NCBI GenBank assembly: GCA_907165065.1
Contig: OU015540.1
Coordinates: forward strand, 1,534,001 to 1,598,000
Direction: 5' to 3'
DNA: 64,000 nucleotides
DNA from: Caprimulgus europaeus
Lineage: Eukaryota > Chordata > Aves > Caprimulgiformes > Caprimulgidae
The translations under genes were made by a program, and so were the position numbers. The notes beneath the pieces were generated by a model. It saw nothing but the letters and a program-made list of their open reading frames with translations. It did not search any database and was not told where the DNA came from. Positions 10,601 to 25,600 of the stretch are shown piece after piece (positions within the stretch are counted from its first letter, which is position 1; each line of letters begins with the position of its first letter).

Positions 10601-13600
10601 GAGAACACTTCCAGGGAGGAGCAGCCACAGCTTCTCTGGGCAACCTGGGCCAGGGTCTCACCACCCTCACACCAAAGAATTTCTCCCTCAAATCTCATCT
10701 AAATCTACTGTCTTCCAGTTTACAGCCATGAAAATAATGCTAAAGTCTTTGGTACCATAAAAAGCTAAAAGATAATGTTATTTAGATGAGAACCAAACTT
10801 CAGATCATGGGCAATATTGAAGCAGAACTGAACTTTTAAAAAAAGTAACTTTAAAGTTTGGCATGTCTGGAAATACTTTCATATGAAACGTGCACAGCTC
10901 TCAACTCACTGGCTACAACACTGAGGTGCTCAGGATCACCTGTAAGACTCAAACTGCAGCCTGAGGTGAAAGCAATTGGATTAAAAAGTGCAATTATTAC
11001 TTCCCCTCATCCTACAAACAGAGTTTACTTCTGTCATCAGCACAGGTCCTGTCATCAGCCAGGCAGACCCAATTAATTCTCCACCTCTGATGAACACGTC
11101 GAGATGGCAGCGAGAGCTGCAGAGCTGAGGCAGGGGCTCGGGCACCCACCCGCTCCCCCGGCACCCATGGGCCCGGCACCGTCCCCACCCCAGGGAACAA
11201 GGGCTCCTTTATGGCTCCTGCCAGCAGCCAGCCCTCGCCCCAGCTCCTCCTGGGAGCGACACGGAGCGTCTGACACCGCGCTGCCCGTGCGCTGCCCGGC
11301 ACTGCCTGACCCATTTCCCAGCACAGACCTCCCCACTGAGCACCTCAGCGCGGATCTGATAGCGAGCGGCTGTACCGGGAACAGAGCTCCCTGTTCAGCC
11401 GGGACGGGGGGCAGGAGGGGCTGGGGAGCACCCCGCTCCCTCCCCACCCCACAGCTCCAGTACAACTGGTTGGGGAGTGGACAGGCAGCTTTCCCTGCCA
11501 GGTTTCAGCAGCAAAGAAAACATTTCCTGTGATCGCCGTGGCGTGAAACCCTTCCCACCGCGCACGGCCTCTGCTCCGGCACTGCTCGATGCACCCTCGG
11601 GCTCCTTCGCTCCAGTGCTGGGGTCAGTGTTGGGCCCCTCACTCCAAGAAGGACCTGGAGGTGCTGGAGCGTGTCCAGAGAAGGGAACGGAGCTGGGGAA
11701 GGGTCTGGAGCACAAGTGTGCTGAGTTCCCGGCTGAGGGAACTGGGGGTGCTGAGCCTGGAGAAAAGGAGGCTGAGGGGAGACCTTCTGGCTCTGTCCAA
11801 GTCCCTGACAGGAGGGTGCAGAGAGGTGGGGGTGGGTCTGTTCAACCAAGGACCAAGGGACAGGACACGAGGAAATGGCCTCCAGTTGTGCCCAGGGCAG
11901 TTGAGATGGGATGTGAGGAAGAATTTCTTTGCTGAAAGGGTTCTGAGGCATTGGAAGGGGTTGCCCAGGGCAGTGGTGGAGTCCCCATCCCTGGAGGGAT
12001 TGAAGAGTCGTGTAGACACAGTGCTGAGGGACATGGGTCAGTGGGGACTGGTCAGTGTTGGGTTCATGATGGGACTTGATGATCTTAAAGGGCTTTTCCA
12101 ATCCAGGCAGTGCTGTGATTGTGTGAAAGATCAACAGGGGGTTTATGACACTCTTCCTCCTGAGATCCCAGCTCAGCACCCCAGGCAGATGGCTCTGCTC
12201 CCCCAGTCCTTCTGGGTTCCCCTGCTCTGACAGCAGACACCCCATCTCCCAGGGTGTGGGTGCCACAGCTGAAAACAGAGGGGCCCAAGGAACGGCCATC
12301 AGAGAGGCTTCCCAGTCCCAACCAGCCGGACTGGTGCCATCTGAGCATCCCTCACCAAGGCCCCCCCTCCCCCTGACCCCCACCACGCTTTGCCTCAGCC
12401 ACTTCATGGCAGCAAGTTCTTAAGTTAATTCTTCACTGTATAAAAATAACAAATTGTTTTTTGCTAGATTAGGAACTATTCTCACTCTTTATAAATAGCT
12501 GGGTGGTGCTCAGGAAGCTCCAGAGGGATGAGACAGAAGGGAAGCGCGACTCCCTCCCTCCCTCCCTCCTGAAATCCCACCCGCGGCACCGTGAGTCACA
12601 GGAACGGCACGGGGTCACCCATGGAAAGCGAGGTCTCACCTTTGGTGTGCTCCTCTGTAGGGGTCACCCCCAGCTTCTTGAAGTATTCATCTGTTTCGGG
12701 GTCCACCACCAGGAGCCTGGCTTCGCTCTCCCTGGACTTGATGTGGGACACCACCTCCGAGTGCCGCAGGCCTTCCACGTTTATCCCGTTCACCTGCAAA
12801 GTGACGGCATCAGAACCCAAGCCTGTGGTCCCTCCTCAGCACAGAGGCTTGTCCTGGCTCGCAGACCCCCAGAGCAGACTCCTCATCCCCTAAAGGATGG
12901 GATTTTCCCTTTTTATTTTCCCTTGGGATGATAGGAAGGCTACAGGCTTCCTCCTTCCCTCTCTCAAGCCAGCTGTGGCCTCTCACCACCCTCATGGTGC
13001 CTCTGCCAGAGCATCCTTCATGTCCCTGCACACCTTTGCCCTCATCCCAAACACGTCCTTTGGGAATCACAGCCCCCAGACTCATCATCTCACCCACCCA
13101 GCTGCCCCCAAACGCTCTTCCTGCCCTCTTCAGTGATTTCAACCCCAGCCTCCATCTCAGGTGTGCCCCAGGAATCTCAGGCTGCCTGTGGGGTGGAACC
13201 ATGGGCACAGGCCAGGCTGGGTACCAGCAGTGTGTCCTTCTCCCTGGCCCTGTGGTATCATCACACCATTGCTCATCCCTCAGTGATGTAAAACTGTGGA
13301 ATTCCCATGTTCCCAGCAGACAAGTCCCCATGTCTGGTTTCTCCCTTCCTTTGTGTGAGCTAGGACCTACCAGGGAAGGTGATCCCCTTCCTACCAGAGG
13401 ATCTCCAGCCCCTCAACAGCCTCATCACAACCCAGAGGTGGTGGCTACTTATTCCCACCACCAAGGGACAAGACCACCCCAGTTCACCCCAATCCACACC
13501 CTTGGTTGAGCTGGGCCAGGCGGCACGGGGCTGCTCTCCCACAGCAGTGCTGGGGGGCATCAAATATTTATGGAAGCCCCAAGGAGCAGGCTCGGAGGGA

Positions 13601-16600
13601 ATCGAGTTTCCGAGCTCTCCAGCTCACCCCTGGCCACTCTGTGTGCGCCAGGCGCCCCGCCAAGGGCCGATAAATAAATAACAGAGCCCCGCGCCGCGAC
13701 ACCGCGCTGCTCCCGCATTAAACTTTCAGGTCCCAGCCTCTGCCATCCCTCTCCCCACCCGCCACCGGGGGACAGGACCCGGCTGCTCCTGCCAGGGTGG
13801 CCAGCAGTGAACATCCCTGAAGGAAACCCCAACAGTCCCCCCCAGGCAGGGGGTGCGAGCCCCCGCGCCGTCACCTCCACCAGCCGGTCCTGGGGTCGCA
13901 GTCCCGCCCTGGACGCCGGTGAGTCGGGGTCGACCGAGCGGATGAATTGCCCCGGCCGGGACTTCTCGCTGTGCAGGTTGAAGCCGTAGCCATTGGGACC
14001 TTTCTTCAGGTGGCAGAGACGTGGGCACAGCTCCTTCTGTCCGTTTAAATCCTGGTTGGCAGAGGAGGGGTTGAGGGGGAGATAAAACCCGGTGGTTAAT
14101 TTCTAGGTTTGGTTTTGCTCTAAAGTAGATGCAACCATAAATAAAGCTGCCAAGGAAGCACCATCTCTGCACCCCGTCCTCCCGCTCCCCCGAACGAGGA
14201 CAGGTTAACAAATGAATTTCCTCTCATTGAATCTATTTTAGAAAATCAATTGTCCACAACCACTCCAGAAAAATTAAAACAAAACAAAAAAATGCATTTC
14301 CTTCACCAGAAGCAGCCCAGAGAAAGTCCACCCATGTGCTGAGACCCTCCCTGGGCAGGGAGGAACCAAACCTCAGAGCCTGGGTGAAGCACTCAGGCTC
14401 ACCAAGACACGGGATTAACCTTAGTTATTTATTTAAGCAGTGCCACGCTCTTGGTCCTGGTGACATCGGCATCACCCGTGGGTACAATCACCTCCCAGTG
14501 CAGGGGGGGCTCTGGGAGCCGGGGTGATGAACCTCCTCCATTCCCTCCATGACCTGCTTCCTCACATTGAGCTCTTCCAAACTCAGCCCTCGCAGGGCTG
14601 ACAGCCTGAGCTCCCCACAGGACCCCACCCCACTGAACCCCAAAGCAGGGAGAGATGAGCAAAGCCTTCCCCGGGGCCAAGCACCGGCACTTGGCAAGCC
14701 CTGGGCAAAGCAAGAGCTGGAGCTGCACCCACTCCCCCCCACCCGACCCCACTCCCACGGGCACATGCTGACTGCCCTCTCCAACAGCAAGCAGTGACAT
14801 CGGTCCCAGAGCCCTGAGGCAAAGAGCAGGGGGAATTTTGGCTGTAGCTGCAATGCCCAGGGGGGACAGAGGTGGATCAGGACTTAGGACCAGCTCAATT
14901 CCAGCATCTGGGAAGAACTGGGGATGTGAGATGACCAGCACTCAATGGACACCAGGTCAGAGCCACCCATGATGCCACCGCTCGGGCACAGCAGGGACAC
15001 CTCAGCCACCCCAACTCCTTGGGTCCAGAGCACCAAATTCCTCAAAAAACACTTTTAAACAAGGGCTGCTGTCAGCAGCCCCCATCACGGGCATTGGGGC
15101 TGGCATGGACCAGCTGCAAACTGCACCTGAGCGTGGACAGAGAATAATACAAATAATACTGCAAGGTAGGTTTGTATTAAAAAAACAAACAAAAAACCAA
15201 AAACCCAAACAAAACCCAAAACAAGAACAACAAACCACACAACCAACCCCGAAAGAGCTGCAAGAGAAGCCTGACCCACCACTCACACTGCAGCTGAGCT
15301 TGCAGGGCACAGATGCAGCCAAGACAAGTTTTGGAGGAAAAGAGCCCCACAGGCACCTGCCCAGGGAAGATGCTCTTGGCACTGACACCTCAATGCACAG
15401 ATTAGCTCTTAAAAAGGAAACAAACCATCAGTGCAACATCCCCTGAGGGATAAAACCCAGCTCCCACCAGAACAGGACAGCTCCCAAGGGCTCCAGCTCA
15501 GCAAAAGCCAGGAGCAGCCCCTCTGCCCACCCCAACCCAGGCTCCCGTCCTCTCCCTCCGCAGATGGGGTGTTTCCCCGTGGCCCCAGGGCTGTTGGTTT
15601 GCTCTCTCTGTGAACATTTCCAGTTTGCCTCCGAGTTCAAGAACTGAAGAAAACAGGAAATGATTCAACTGGCCAAGAGGGTCGGATCCAGGCGACCTGA
15701 AGGGATGGACGGGGCTCTGCGTGTTAGGGAATGGGGAACACCTCACAGGCACACGCAGAGGGATCACCTATTTAAGTTGAAAAAGGACCTTTTTAAACCA
15801 TTTTCCTCTTGCTCCATTTTTGCAGGGTCAGAGCTCTGGCAGCAGCACGAAAGCACCAAAAAAATCACCCCAAAACATCGCTGCTGTGGCTGCTGTCCCA
15901 GCACGGGGATCCCCGGGGGGATGCGCTGGCAGGACCAGTCCCGCTGCCTTTGGGGGATCCCCTGGGAAATCAAATTCCTCAATAAATAAACCACACAGGG
16001 GAAAAGCTTTGTCTGCAGGATCCCTTTGGCTGTGAGAGCTGTAACCAGTACTGTGTCCTACGTGGGCTTGCTCTGCTTTCACCACAAAATCTTGAATTGG
16101 AGTCCTTAACTGAAATGAATTCTCTATCTTTGGGTTTTAAATAGATAAATTTTAAAAAATCCAATTCAGCATCTGTTCTGAGCAGAAATCCTCAGGCAAA
16201 ACTGCTTTTCCTCCTGCAGAGAGGATCCAGGGCTTTCACTGGGCTCTTAAATCTCCCGACTAACACAATCCTCAGCCACTGGAAAAAAAGGATAATAGGT
16301 CTTAGCCCACAGCTCTGCAAAGCCCCAGCCTGGGATTAAGCAAACCCAGACCCTCCCCTCGTGCCCCCAGCCCACGCTCCCTGTGCACCTACGTGCTCTG
16401 CTGACACGGAGCTGCTGCCTCTCCTGCCAGCTCTGCTGTTTATTTTCTCTTCAACCAGTGCCAACGTTTCCCTGGTTGTGTTCTGGGAAGATATTTCCAA
16501 AGCTCCCAGGGGAATATTTTGCCTTTGTGAAACTCAAGCCCCACGACAAAGAGTTCCCTGTAACAGTGGCACCTTATCGGGGCTCCTCGGGAACCTGCCA

Positions 16601-19600
16601 GCACCCAGCCCTGCAGAAACGCCCCGGTATTGCTCCGGAGGAGGCTTTGCCTCCTTTGTGACATGCCAAGAACATAAGAGTCTGTTTGAGTAAGTTAGAT
16701 TCACACATATCTCAAAAAGCCAACAAAAATTAACTGTGTTTTTTGCCTATTTGCATGCAGTATTTTTTTTGCATGCAAAAAAATTGCAAAAATGAAGCTA
16801 AATTTCTTTTCCTAGGAATTCAGATACTGCCAGTGGCCACTGATTCCCTAAACTGGATTAAGAAGCAATGACACCACATGTCACACTCTACCCACAAGCA
16901 CCACTGCCTCTGCCCATCCACAGGTGGGTGAGCAGACAAACGCTGCTTGGGCGATAACCTGCACGGTCACACCAGCCCTGGAGCTGCCTCTTGAGGCAAA
17001 TCATCGTCATTTCAGAAGGAAAAAGGTTTCGGAAATGTTGTTCAAGCTGGTCCATTTAAAAATGCACAAACAAGACATTAAATAACAATGAAACACTTTC
17101 AAGTTAAGAAAAAACAAACCATGGCTGGGTGTTGCCATCTCTCACCATCTCACTGCAACTCTTGCAGCATCTGATTTGTATTTTTCTTTCCCCTTAGAGT
17201 TTCCAGTGCTGCTGCTGGAGCTGGGGACCCCCAGTGTCACCCCTTTGGTTCACCAGGGACATCCCTTGACTCATTAGGATGTCACAGCACAGGTTTTGTG
17301 CCACCCCAGTGCAGGTCTCTCAGTGACCAGGACCACTCTCATTTCATACACCTGCATGTTTCAGGCACACTCCACCACGGAGCTGGTATCATAAATGTCA
17401 CCAGCTCTGATTAACAAGGGGTTTCCATGCAATTAATTAGTAGATGCCAAGCTCTGTGCAAGCAGAATCCACCTGCAGAAGCACCAAACCACCAGCATTT
17501 TTGTCTGAAATGAAAAACCTCCTGGATTTTAAGGGGCAGCAGACAGCCCCACACACTCCACTGTCCAAGCAAAACCCACCTGCCCCTAGAAAAGTCCCTC
17601 CCAGGCCTGGGACAGTCCAGCCCAAAAGCCATGGAAAGAGCCATGGGTCTCTCTGTACCCAGGGTGCTCGAAGCTGGTGGTGGTCAGGTCCCAGGACCAG
17701 GTCTCCAACCCCACAGCTCCCTGCACTGCACAGGTGAATACACATCTGCAATGGGCTAAAACACCTGGAAACATCATAGAACCACAGACTGGTTTGGGTG
17801 GGAAGGGATCCCAAAGCTCATCCAGTCCCAACCCCCTGCCATCAGCAGGGACACCTTCCACTAGACCAGGTTGCTCAAAGCCTCATCCAACCTGGCCTTG
17901 AAAGGTCACACTTCAGGGGTTTATTCCAGGAATAAAATGCAGGTGCCAGCAGGGACACTCAGCTCTCCCAGGTCCTCCAGGAGAGGAGGAGGAGGAGGAG
18001 GAGGAGGAAGAGGAGGAGGACTGAGCACACACACAGAGCTAGTCGAGCAGGCAAGGCTGGGTGTGTACCATCAGCACACCATGGGTCACAGCAGCTCCTG
18101 CAGACCGACAAGCCAAAGCCACACTGCTGCTGTGCACCTCAGCAAGGGGGCTCACCCCCTGAACCCCACCAAGGCTGAAGGGATCCCGGGGGATGCTCTG
18201 GGCACAGCCAGGATGCAGGCAGTGTCCCACGGTGGCATCACGATGGGAGCAGGAGCTCCAGTCCCACTGAACACCCTGGCACAAAGGTTTCCTCAGATCA
18301 AGCTGAGCTCATCTGTCACTGGTGGGACAGTCATCCCAGCTCCATCACCACGCTACCACCAGAGAGGAGGACTCACCACCTAATGGGCTCAATCCTGCCT
18401 GGGATCCCCTCATCCACAGCACTCTGTGCCCACCAGCACATTTGGGGCTGCTCCAGTCACCATCCCCATGGGCTTTGTCATTCCCTGGGGGCAACCAACA
18501 GGCTCCAACCACCACGGTCAGGGATTGCACCACCTGGATGCACCCCAGGCTCCGGATCACCCTGCGACATGTCCAACCTTCCCGCCTCTGCTGGGCTGAG
18601 CTGGAGAAAGCACAGGCAGGAGCATTCCTGCCTAATTTACATTGTTCACATATTTTCTTTTCAGTCGGCTCCCGTGGCGTTTCCCCTCCTCTCACATGTG
18701 GTTTCGGTCAGAAAATGGCTCCTTGGCTCCCTGCAAAGAAAATCTCCATCAGCAGAGCCCACCGGGCCTGGGGGACACTGGGCTCCTGTCCTGCTCCATG
18801 GCCACCTCAGGACACTGAAATGCCCTGAGGAGAAGGACTCGGGGTGCTGGTGGATGAGAAGCTCCACATGAGGCAGCACCGTGCGCTGGCAGCCCAGAGC
18901 CAAGAACCGTGTCCTGGTGCACCCAGAGCAGCGTGGGCAGCAGGGCCAGGGAGGGGATTCTGCCCCTCTGCTCCGCTCTCCTGAGACCCCCCCTGCAGTG
19001 CTGCCTCCAGTGCTGGAGCCACCAACAGCACAAGGACATGGAGCTACTGGAGCCAGCCCAGAGGATGATGCCAGGGCTGGAGCAGCTCTGCTGTGAGGAC
19101 AGGCTGAGAGAGTTGGGGCTGTTCAGCCTGGAGAAGAGAAGGCTCCAGGGAGACCTTCCAGTGGCCTCCCAGTACCTGAAGGGGCTCCAGGAAGGCTGGG
19201 GAGGGACTTTGGCCAAGGGCAGGGAGTGACAGAACAAGGGGTGATGGCTTTAAACTGGCAGAGGGGAGATGGAGATGGGATGTGAGGAAGAAATTCTTGG
19301 CTGTGAGGGTGGTGAGACCCTGGCCCAGGTTGGCCAGAGAAGCTGTGGCTGCTCCTCCCTGGAAGTGTTCTCGGCCAGGTTGGATGAGGCTTTGAGCAAC
19401 CTGGTCTAGTGGAAGGTGTCCCTGCTGCTGGCAGGGGGGTTGGCACTGGGTGAGCTTTAAGGTCCCTTCCCACCCAAACCAGTCTGTGGTTCTGTGACAA
19501 GGGACACACGCTGCTCAGGGCCTCGGTGTCCATCCCCACTGTCTCATCTCCAGCCAGGACCTCTCCACCTCCTGCACTTTGGCCTCTCTGCTGCAGACAG

Positions 19601-22600
19601 CGAGCAGGGAGGGATGCACAGACACTTCTGGGGTTTGCAGAGCAGAGGAGCAGCTCCAGCAGTGCAGGGTCCGGATCACACCCCAGGCAGAGCAGCGAGG
19701 GGCGATGCTGGGAAGGAGCCGAGCGGGAGGAGAAATCCAGGCAGGGAGGGGACCCGGGGCTGCAGCGTCACCAGAACAAGGGACCCATTTACACCCGCCC
19801 TGACACAGGCGCCCTCCCTTGGCAGCCGGGGCTATCCCGGGAGCCGAGCTGAGCCGCGGGCAAGCTTTAATTGCCACAATTATTACAACGATTTTGTTGG
19901 AAGCTCAGAGGCTGCTGCCTTCGCTCAGATTTAGGGATGCACTTAATGTTAAGCAGATGTTTATCGCCCTGATCTGGGAAGGGGAGGGGGCTCCTCACGT
20001 CCCTGATGTGGAAACCTGCTGCAGATGAGGAAAGCTGGGAGCAGCGGGAGCCCTCACCGTGGCTGCTGGCACTGCCCACAGCCCCGCACGCCACGAGAAC
20101 CGGCGAGGCTTTGGGCCGGTGCCACCGCCAGGAGCGGGATTACTGCCACTGCCACTCACCGCCCTGCCAGGGACCCACCGACTGCCACAGCCGGGCTGGA
20201 TTTCATTCCCCTTCCCCCAGGAATGACTCAATTTTTCCCATTAAAGCAGCACCAGAAAGGGGGTTATTGTAGCCCTGCATCCCCCCGGGCTAGGGGGACC
20301 TCGGTGACACTTGGCAGGGTGGGGACAGGGCTGACTGCTGATGGCAAATGTCAAAGGAGCCTCAAAATCCAGCCAGAAAGTGGGACTGCCTGCCGGGAGC
20401 ACTGCGAGGGGGGAGACAGAGCACCCCCAGGGCCATCCCCACTGGGAAAAGCAGAGTGAGGATGCTCCTGGGGCTTCCCAACCCCTGTACGGTCCTCAGC
20501 TCCCCGCCAGGATGCTGCAGCCCCCCACACGTGGCTGGGAAGGGTTTGGGGCTCCCTCCCTCCCCACCCACACACGTACATTTCACCCAGCTCTGTCCCC
20601 CGGCTCGGAGTCATCTCCAGCTCCAGATGTGGGTGAAATGTTATAAACAAAGGAGGGGGAAGGGGAGATGGGGCTGGTGGGATGCCAAGCCCACCAAACA
20701 CAAGCAGATGTTCCCCTTCCCCACAGCTGGAGCTGGGGACAAAGGTGGCAGCTCCAGCACCCGGAGGTGCCCCACCAGCCAGGCCAGGAATAAATCCTGG
20801 GGCAGGACCAGCTCAGCAAACAACCTGCTTCCATTTTTATACAGCCACAACTCTAATTACCGCCCGCCCCGGTAGCTGAGGTGTTTCAGCTCCAACACCA
20901 GCAGTCAAAAGGGAAAACCCTCATTTTGCTCTGCCCAAACAGACCCAACAGCCTGACCAACATTTGCTCTTAAAGCTCCGTGCTTCACAGCATCTCCTGG
21001 GCAGCAGCAGCTGCTTCCATATCACAAGAGCCAAGAGGAAAATTCGGGTGCTCCCCCAGGACACGCAGAGACTGTGGCAGCACCCACGGCAATCGCTGCC
21101 CTGAGAGAAAAGGAACAGCTCAGACATGGCTGAGCTGCCCCAAAATACCCTTTGCAGAGCCTGTGATCACCCCAAAATGAGCAGAATTATCTTAGTATTG
21201 CCAGGAGGAGAGTAGGGGTGCTGCAGGTTCCCGACAGCATCAGCACAAATTGTGCCACGGTGTCACCGTCCCTCACCTCGGTGTCAAAGCTTCATGTCAC
21301 CACCAACCCTAACTGCCAGGCACCATGCCTGCCAGCCCCAGAGCTTATGTAAATTGCTTCCATTATTCAAATCACTCCAATTATTTAAATTGCTCCAGCT
21401 GGAGCTGAGTGATAGAAGCATAAAAAAAATATATTTTCTTTTTTTAAAAAAAAGAAAAAAGAAAGCAAAAAGAAAAAGCTTTGTGCTGTTCTCCCCACCA
21501 GCTGCAGCACTGCTGCCCCAGCACCCTCACACCAGCCTGGGGCCGCACCAACACGGCTGCCCAGCGCCCTTTGGACACATCCCACCACTTTCTCTGCCAA
21601 CACACAGCACAAAGGGAGCGAGCAGGGATGATGGACGAGGCAGGGGACAGCCAAGAGATCCCAGAGAGCAGTGGAAAGCATCCAGCCACGGGTGCTCAGC
21701 AGGACCCACAGCCAAGCTGCAGCTGATGCGGTAATTTGGGTATTTTTAGTGGGTCCCTGCTCTGTCCTCAGTCACAGCCCAACGGTGGCTGCTGTGAGGG
21801 GGACGATCAGCCATGGCATGGAAACCCTGTGCCCATAGAACAGCTCCCTCCACAGCTGAGGGGAAGGATGATGCCTGCAGACAGCCATGGGACAGCATCA
21901 GAGTGGTGGGGGTTGGAAGGGACCTCAGGAGATCATCCAGTCCAACCCCCCTGCCAAAGCAGGGTCACCCAGAGCAGGTTGCACAGGGAAGAGTCCAGGT
22001 GGGTTTGAACATCTCCAGAGATGGAGACTCCACACCCTCTCTGGGCAGCCTGGACACTCACCCTGAGCCCTGCAGCCCTTCCAGACACAGCAGAAGGGAC
22101 TTGTCACTGGTGACCCCCAGCAGCCCTTTCCAGGGCAACGCAAAAGCAATCAGAAAAGATCAATGAGACCCCTCACTGTCCCCTGACACTGCAGAAGAGG
22201 TGCACACCCTCCCTGAGCTCACACCAAAGTGTCCAGGTCTCCCCCAAGCCCGTGCACCCCAACCTGGTCCCTTCCAAGGATGCAAAACCAGTGGGAGGGG
22301 GGGGCAGTCATGGCAGCACCCTGCCCCAGAGCCAGACCTCGGCCCAACACAAGGTCATTATCCCAAGAAAGTGCCAGGCAGGAGAAAACAAGAGGAGGAA
22401 GGATGTGAAGGGTGGGGAGGGCGCCTGATCTCCAGCCCACGGTGACGGTGCCTGCCAGGCTGGGCTGCCCCAGGGGATGACACAGCTCCTACCCCCCCCA
22501 GGCACCCCACACTGGAGTGGGGTGATGGGAAAAGCATTTCACTTCATAACTGATGGGGGCTGTAAATTGCTGCCACAGAAACAAGAGGCGAGGGGGTAAA

Positions 22601-25600
22601 CCTGGATGTGCCCCTCTCCAACATCCCCGGCACTGTGCCACAGCATTATGGAAATCCCTGAGCACAAAGGAGCCTCTCAGGAGAGGGGCTGTGGCTGGGA
22701 CCACGTCCCAGTGAGGACCATGTGTCCCCAGTGGGGACAACCCCAGGGGAGGGGGGCTGGTGTGGGGACGCCAGCCCTGTCCGGCTCTGTGGGGTCTGTC
22801 TGATCCCACCCACCTCCCCCCAGCAGCGCAGCCTCCAGCTGAGCCATCCCTGCCATTCCTCAGCAACCCCACAGCTGGGGAATTTCTCAGCCACAAACCA
22901 TGAAAAGCAGATTTTTTTAACATTTTTTTCCACCGTTTTGCTGGCGTTTGAGCAGATTTGGAGAGTGAAGGCACCCACGCTCTGCTCCGGCGGGGCTGGA
23001 GCCAGGAACCAGGCTTGGCTGGGAGCTGGGAGCAGCTGGGCCAGCCCAGGGAGAGACTGGGAGGGAGAGAGGGAGGATGGAGGAGACCGAAACCGCCACG
23101 TGCATGTGTTTGCTTTGAGAGAGACAACTTTTCCAGCAGGATCTGCCAAAGGAACGCGCAGCCGGGATGCCGGCGAGCTCCACTGCTCCAGCGGGATCAG
23201 CTCTGGGAAAACACAGGGCAGCAGCACGAGTCCTGGCAGGCTGGGATACGTCCAAGAGGAGAAATGGGATCTCTGTTCAAGATCCAAAGGGATCTCACTT
23301 GATCCAGAGGGATCTGTTTTCTGGCAAGTAGGAGGGAAAGGAGGCAAGGAGCTTCGGTCGCTCTGTGCAGGGCTGGAGCTGCTGGAACAGGGGGAAAAGT
23401 CCTTCCCACGCTCAGGATGAACCCCCGGGACGAGGGGAGGGATCGCTGCGGGCGATGGGAAGGCAGTGGGAGATGCTGGGAAGGCAGTGGGAGATGCTGG
23501 GAAGGCAGTGGGAGATGCTGGGAAGGCAGTGGGAGATGCTGGGAATGAGCTTCCCAGATCACAGGGGCTGCACCACAGCCCAGAACTCACAGCCCCTTGG
23601 GGAGAGATGCACCCCACTCTGCAGCACCCCAAATCAGAGGTGCAACTGCCACCCAAGCAGCACATCTCACCATCCTCAGCACCACTCCAAGGACAGGGGA
23701 CGGGTCCCAAATGGAGCTTCTTGCCCAAAGCACACCCCGCACATGAGCTTGTGCTCGCTGGCAGCCAGAGGCTCCGGCCAGAGCTGCACCCCACCAAACC
23801 CCGAGCACCCTATCAGCCTGCCCTTTGGACCCTTCAGCTTCTCGCTGCGGCCAAGCCTTGAGCAATCACCAAACCATTCGTTAACGCCGACCCCGTTCCT
23901 CGTTATTAAAATAACCCCGGGTCATTAGCAGGAATCCAGTAGTACCAGCTTCACACTCCCACAGTGACGAGCTTGGCACCACCAATGCCCAGGGAAAACC
24001 CCCTCGAGATGATGGGGGCTCTCCTGTGACATGACAGGGAGCACCACTCCCTCCTCAGAGAACACCATCCCACCCCGTTACAGGTGGGGCTCTTCTCACC
24101 CACAGCAAGAATGGTATTGAATGGTATTTCCTCAAGGCTTGAGGTTCCTCAGGCTCTTCACTCCTGGCTTTCACCCTGCACCCACGCCAGGGCTGTGTGG
24201 GACCTGGGGGAACACCGTGACAAGACCATGTACCAAACCCCACTTCCTACAGCTGCTTCTGCCCACCGTGCTCTGCAGCCCATGGGGGCCTGAGAGCTGC
24301 CCTGATTTTTGGGGATGGGGTGCAGTCCCCAGCAGATCAATAAATAACCTGCAGCCCTGATGAAAGCTGGCCATTAGCTGAGGTGTCTAACATGGGATGG
24401 GGAAGCCCATGTTCTGCACCATGGACCAGTGAGGACACAGCTCCTGGTGCTCACCCCAAGCCCCTGCAGCCTCCCCCAGCCCTGGAGGAACTGCTCACAG
24501 TTCATATATAGATATTTCGACTTGCAGAGGCCAATAAAGCACATGGAGGGTGGAAGAGAGACCACACAAACCATCACACTGACCCTTCAGGGACAATCAT
24601 CTCCATCCTCTCCACCACCAAGCCCACCCTGTGCTCATACTGGGATGGTGGGTGGGATGGGTGCAGGGCAGGAGGAGCTGGGTGCAGCCCCATAGGTGCT
24701 TCAGCTCCGCAGAGCACACCCCACACTCACCACACACCTCCCAGCTCCCATCACCACACAGCAGCGCTGCACTGTCCCCAGCATGGGGACACATCTGTGC
24801 CTCCCCAGCCCGGCCCCTGCGCGGGGATGGGGGGAGAACAGGCGCTGCTCTGTGAGCGCCGGGGAGCAGCGGGACCAGGGAAGTTCAATAGTTTACCACC
24901 AATATTTGTCTTGGCCGGGTGGCAGGGGCTGCTGGAGGAAACGGGCTGGGGGGAGGGCTCCAAACATCCTCCACATTCCTTATAGCGAAAGCAAAGGCAC
25001 TGCCGTGGCACCCGGGTGTGGGGTCAACCCCATGTGAGGCCTTTTGTACCTAAAAAATCCTGCAATAAAATATCCAGGGGTGCAATTTTCCGGAAAGTAG
25101 AGGAATGAGGGGCCTCACCCTTGGCATGATATGGGAACACCTCCTCCTCCTCCCCAAAACCCACAACTCAAAGCTTCCGCACCAAACCTGTCCATGGAGC
25201 TGATCTGGACTCAGCACGCTGAGGTTCTCCTTGACTTCCCCCCTACAACTCAACCCTCTTTCCACAGGGAATATTGCAAAACACCAGCACCAACCAGCTC
25301 CATCCCACAACTCTGCTGCAAAACACGGGCTCAAAGTGTGACCCAAGGCAACCGAGGAACACCAGGACTGGCTGGCTCAGCCCGCACCACCGCCGTGCTC
25401 AGCTCACAAACGATTTAAACCCAGCTCCAGAAACACAACAAGACCACAGACGCTGTCCTTGGCTCGCCAAAGCCCGCGGGGAGCCCAGCACCCTCCCGGC
25501 CGCGGCTCCCCGGGCGAGGTGCTGGTGCTTATCTCCAGCCCGGGTGGCCGTGGGGCAGATAAGGGTGCGCGGCGGTGGCTCCCAAATCCCGGCGCAGCGG

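Larger units (their letters stand above)
9968..12639 (-). other. NHERF2 intron 4
   Basis: 2.7 kb intron with a CR1 fragment in each orientation (10511-10730 and 11615-12127) and a GC-rich unassigned stretch at about 11100-11600. Confidence 0.8.

Noticed and set aside
11505-12407. 300-residue - strand ORF
   Set aside because: Runs antisense through a CR1 fragment; no conserved domain.
22646-23797. 383-residue - strand ORF with a four-fold repeated segment
   Set aside because: Covers the 21-bp minisatellite and GC-rich intron sequence in NHERF2 intron 2; no splice-bounded homology.
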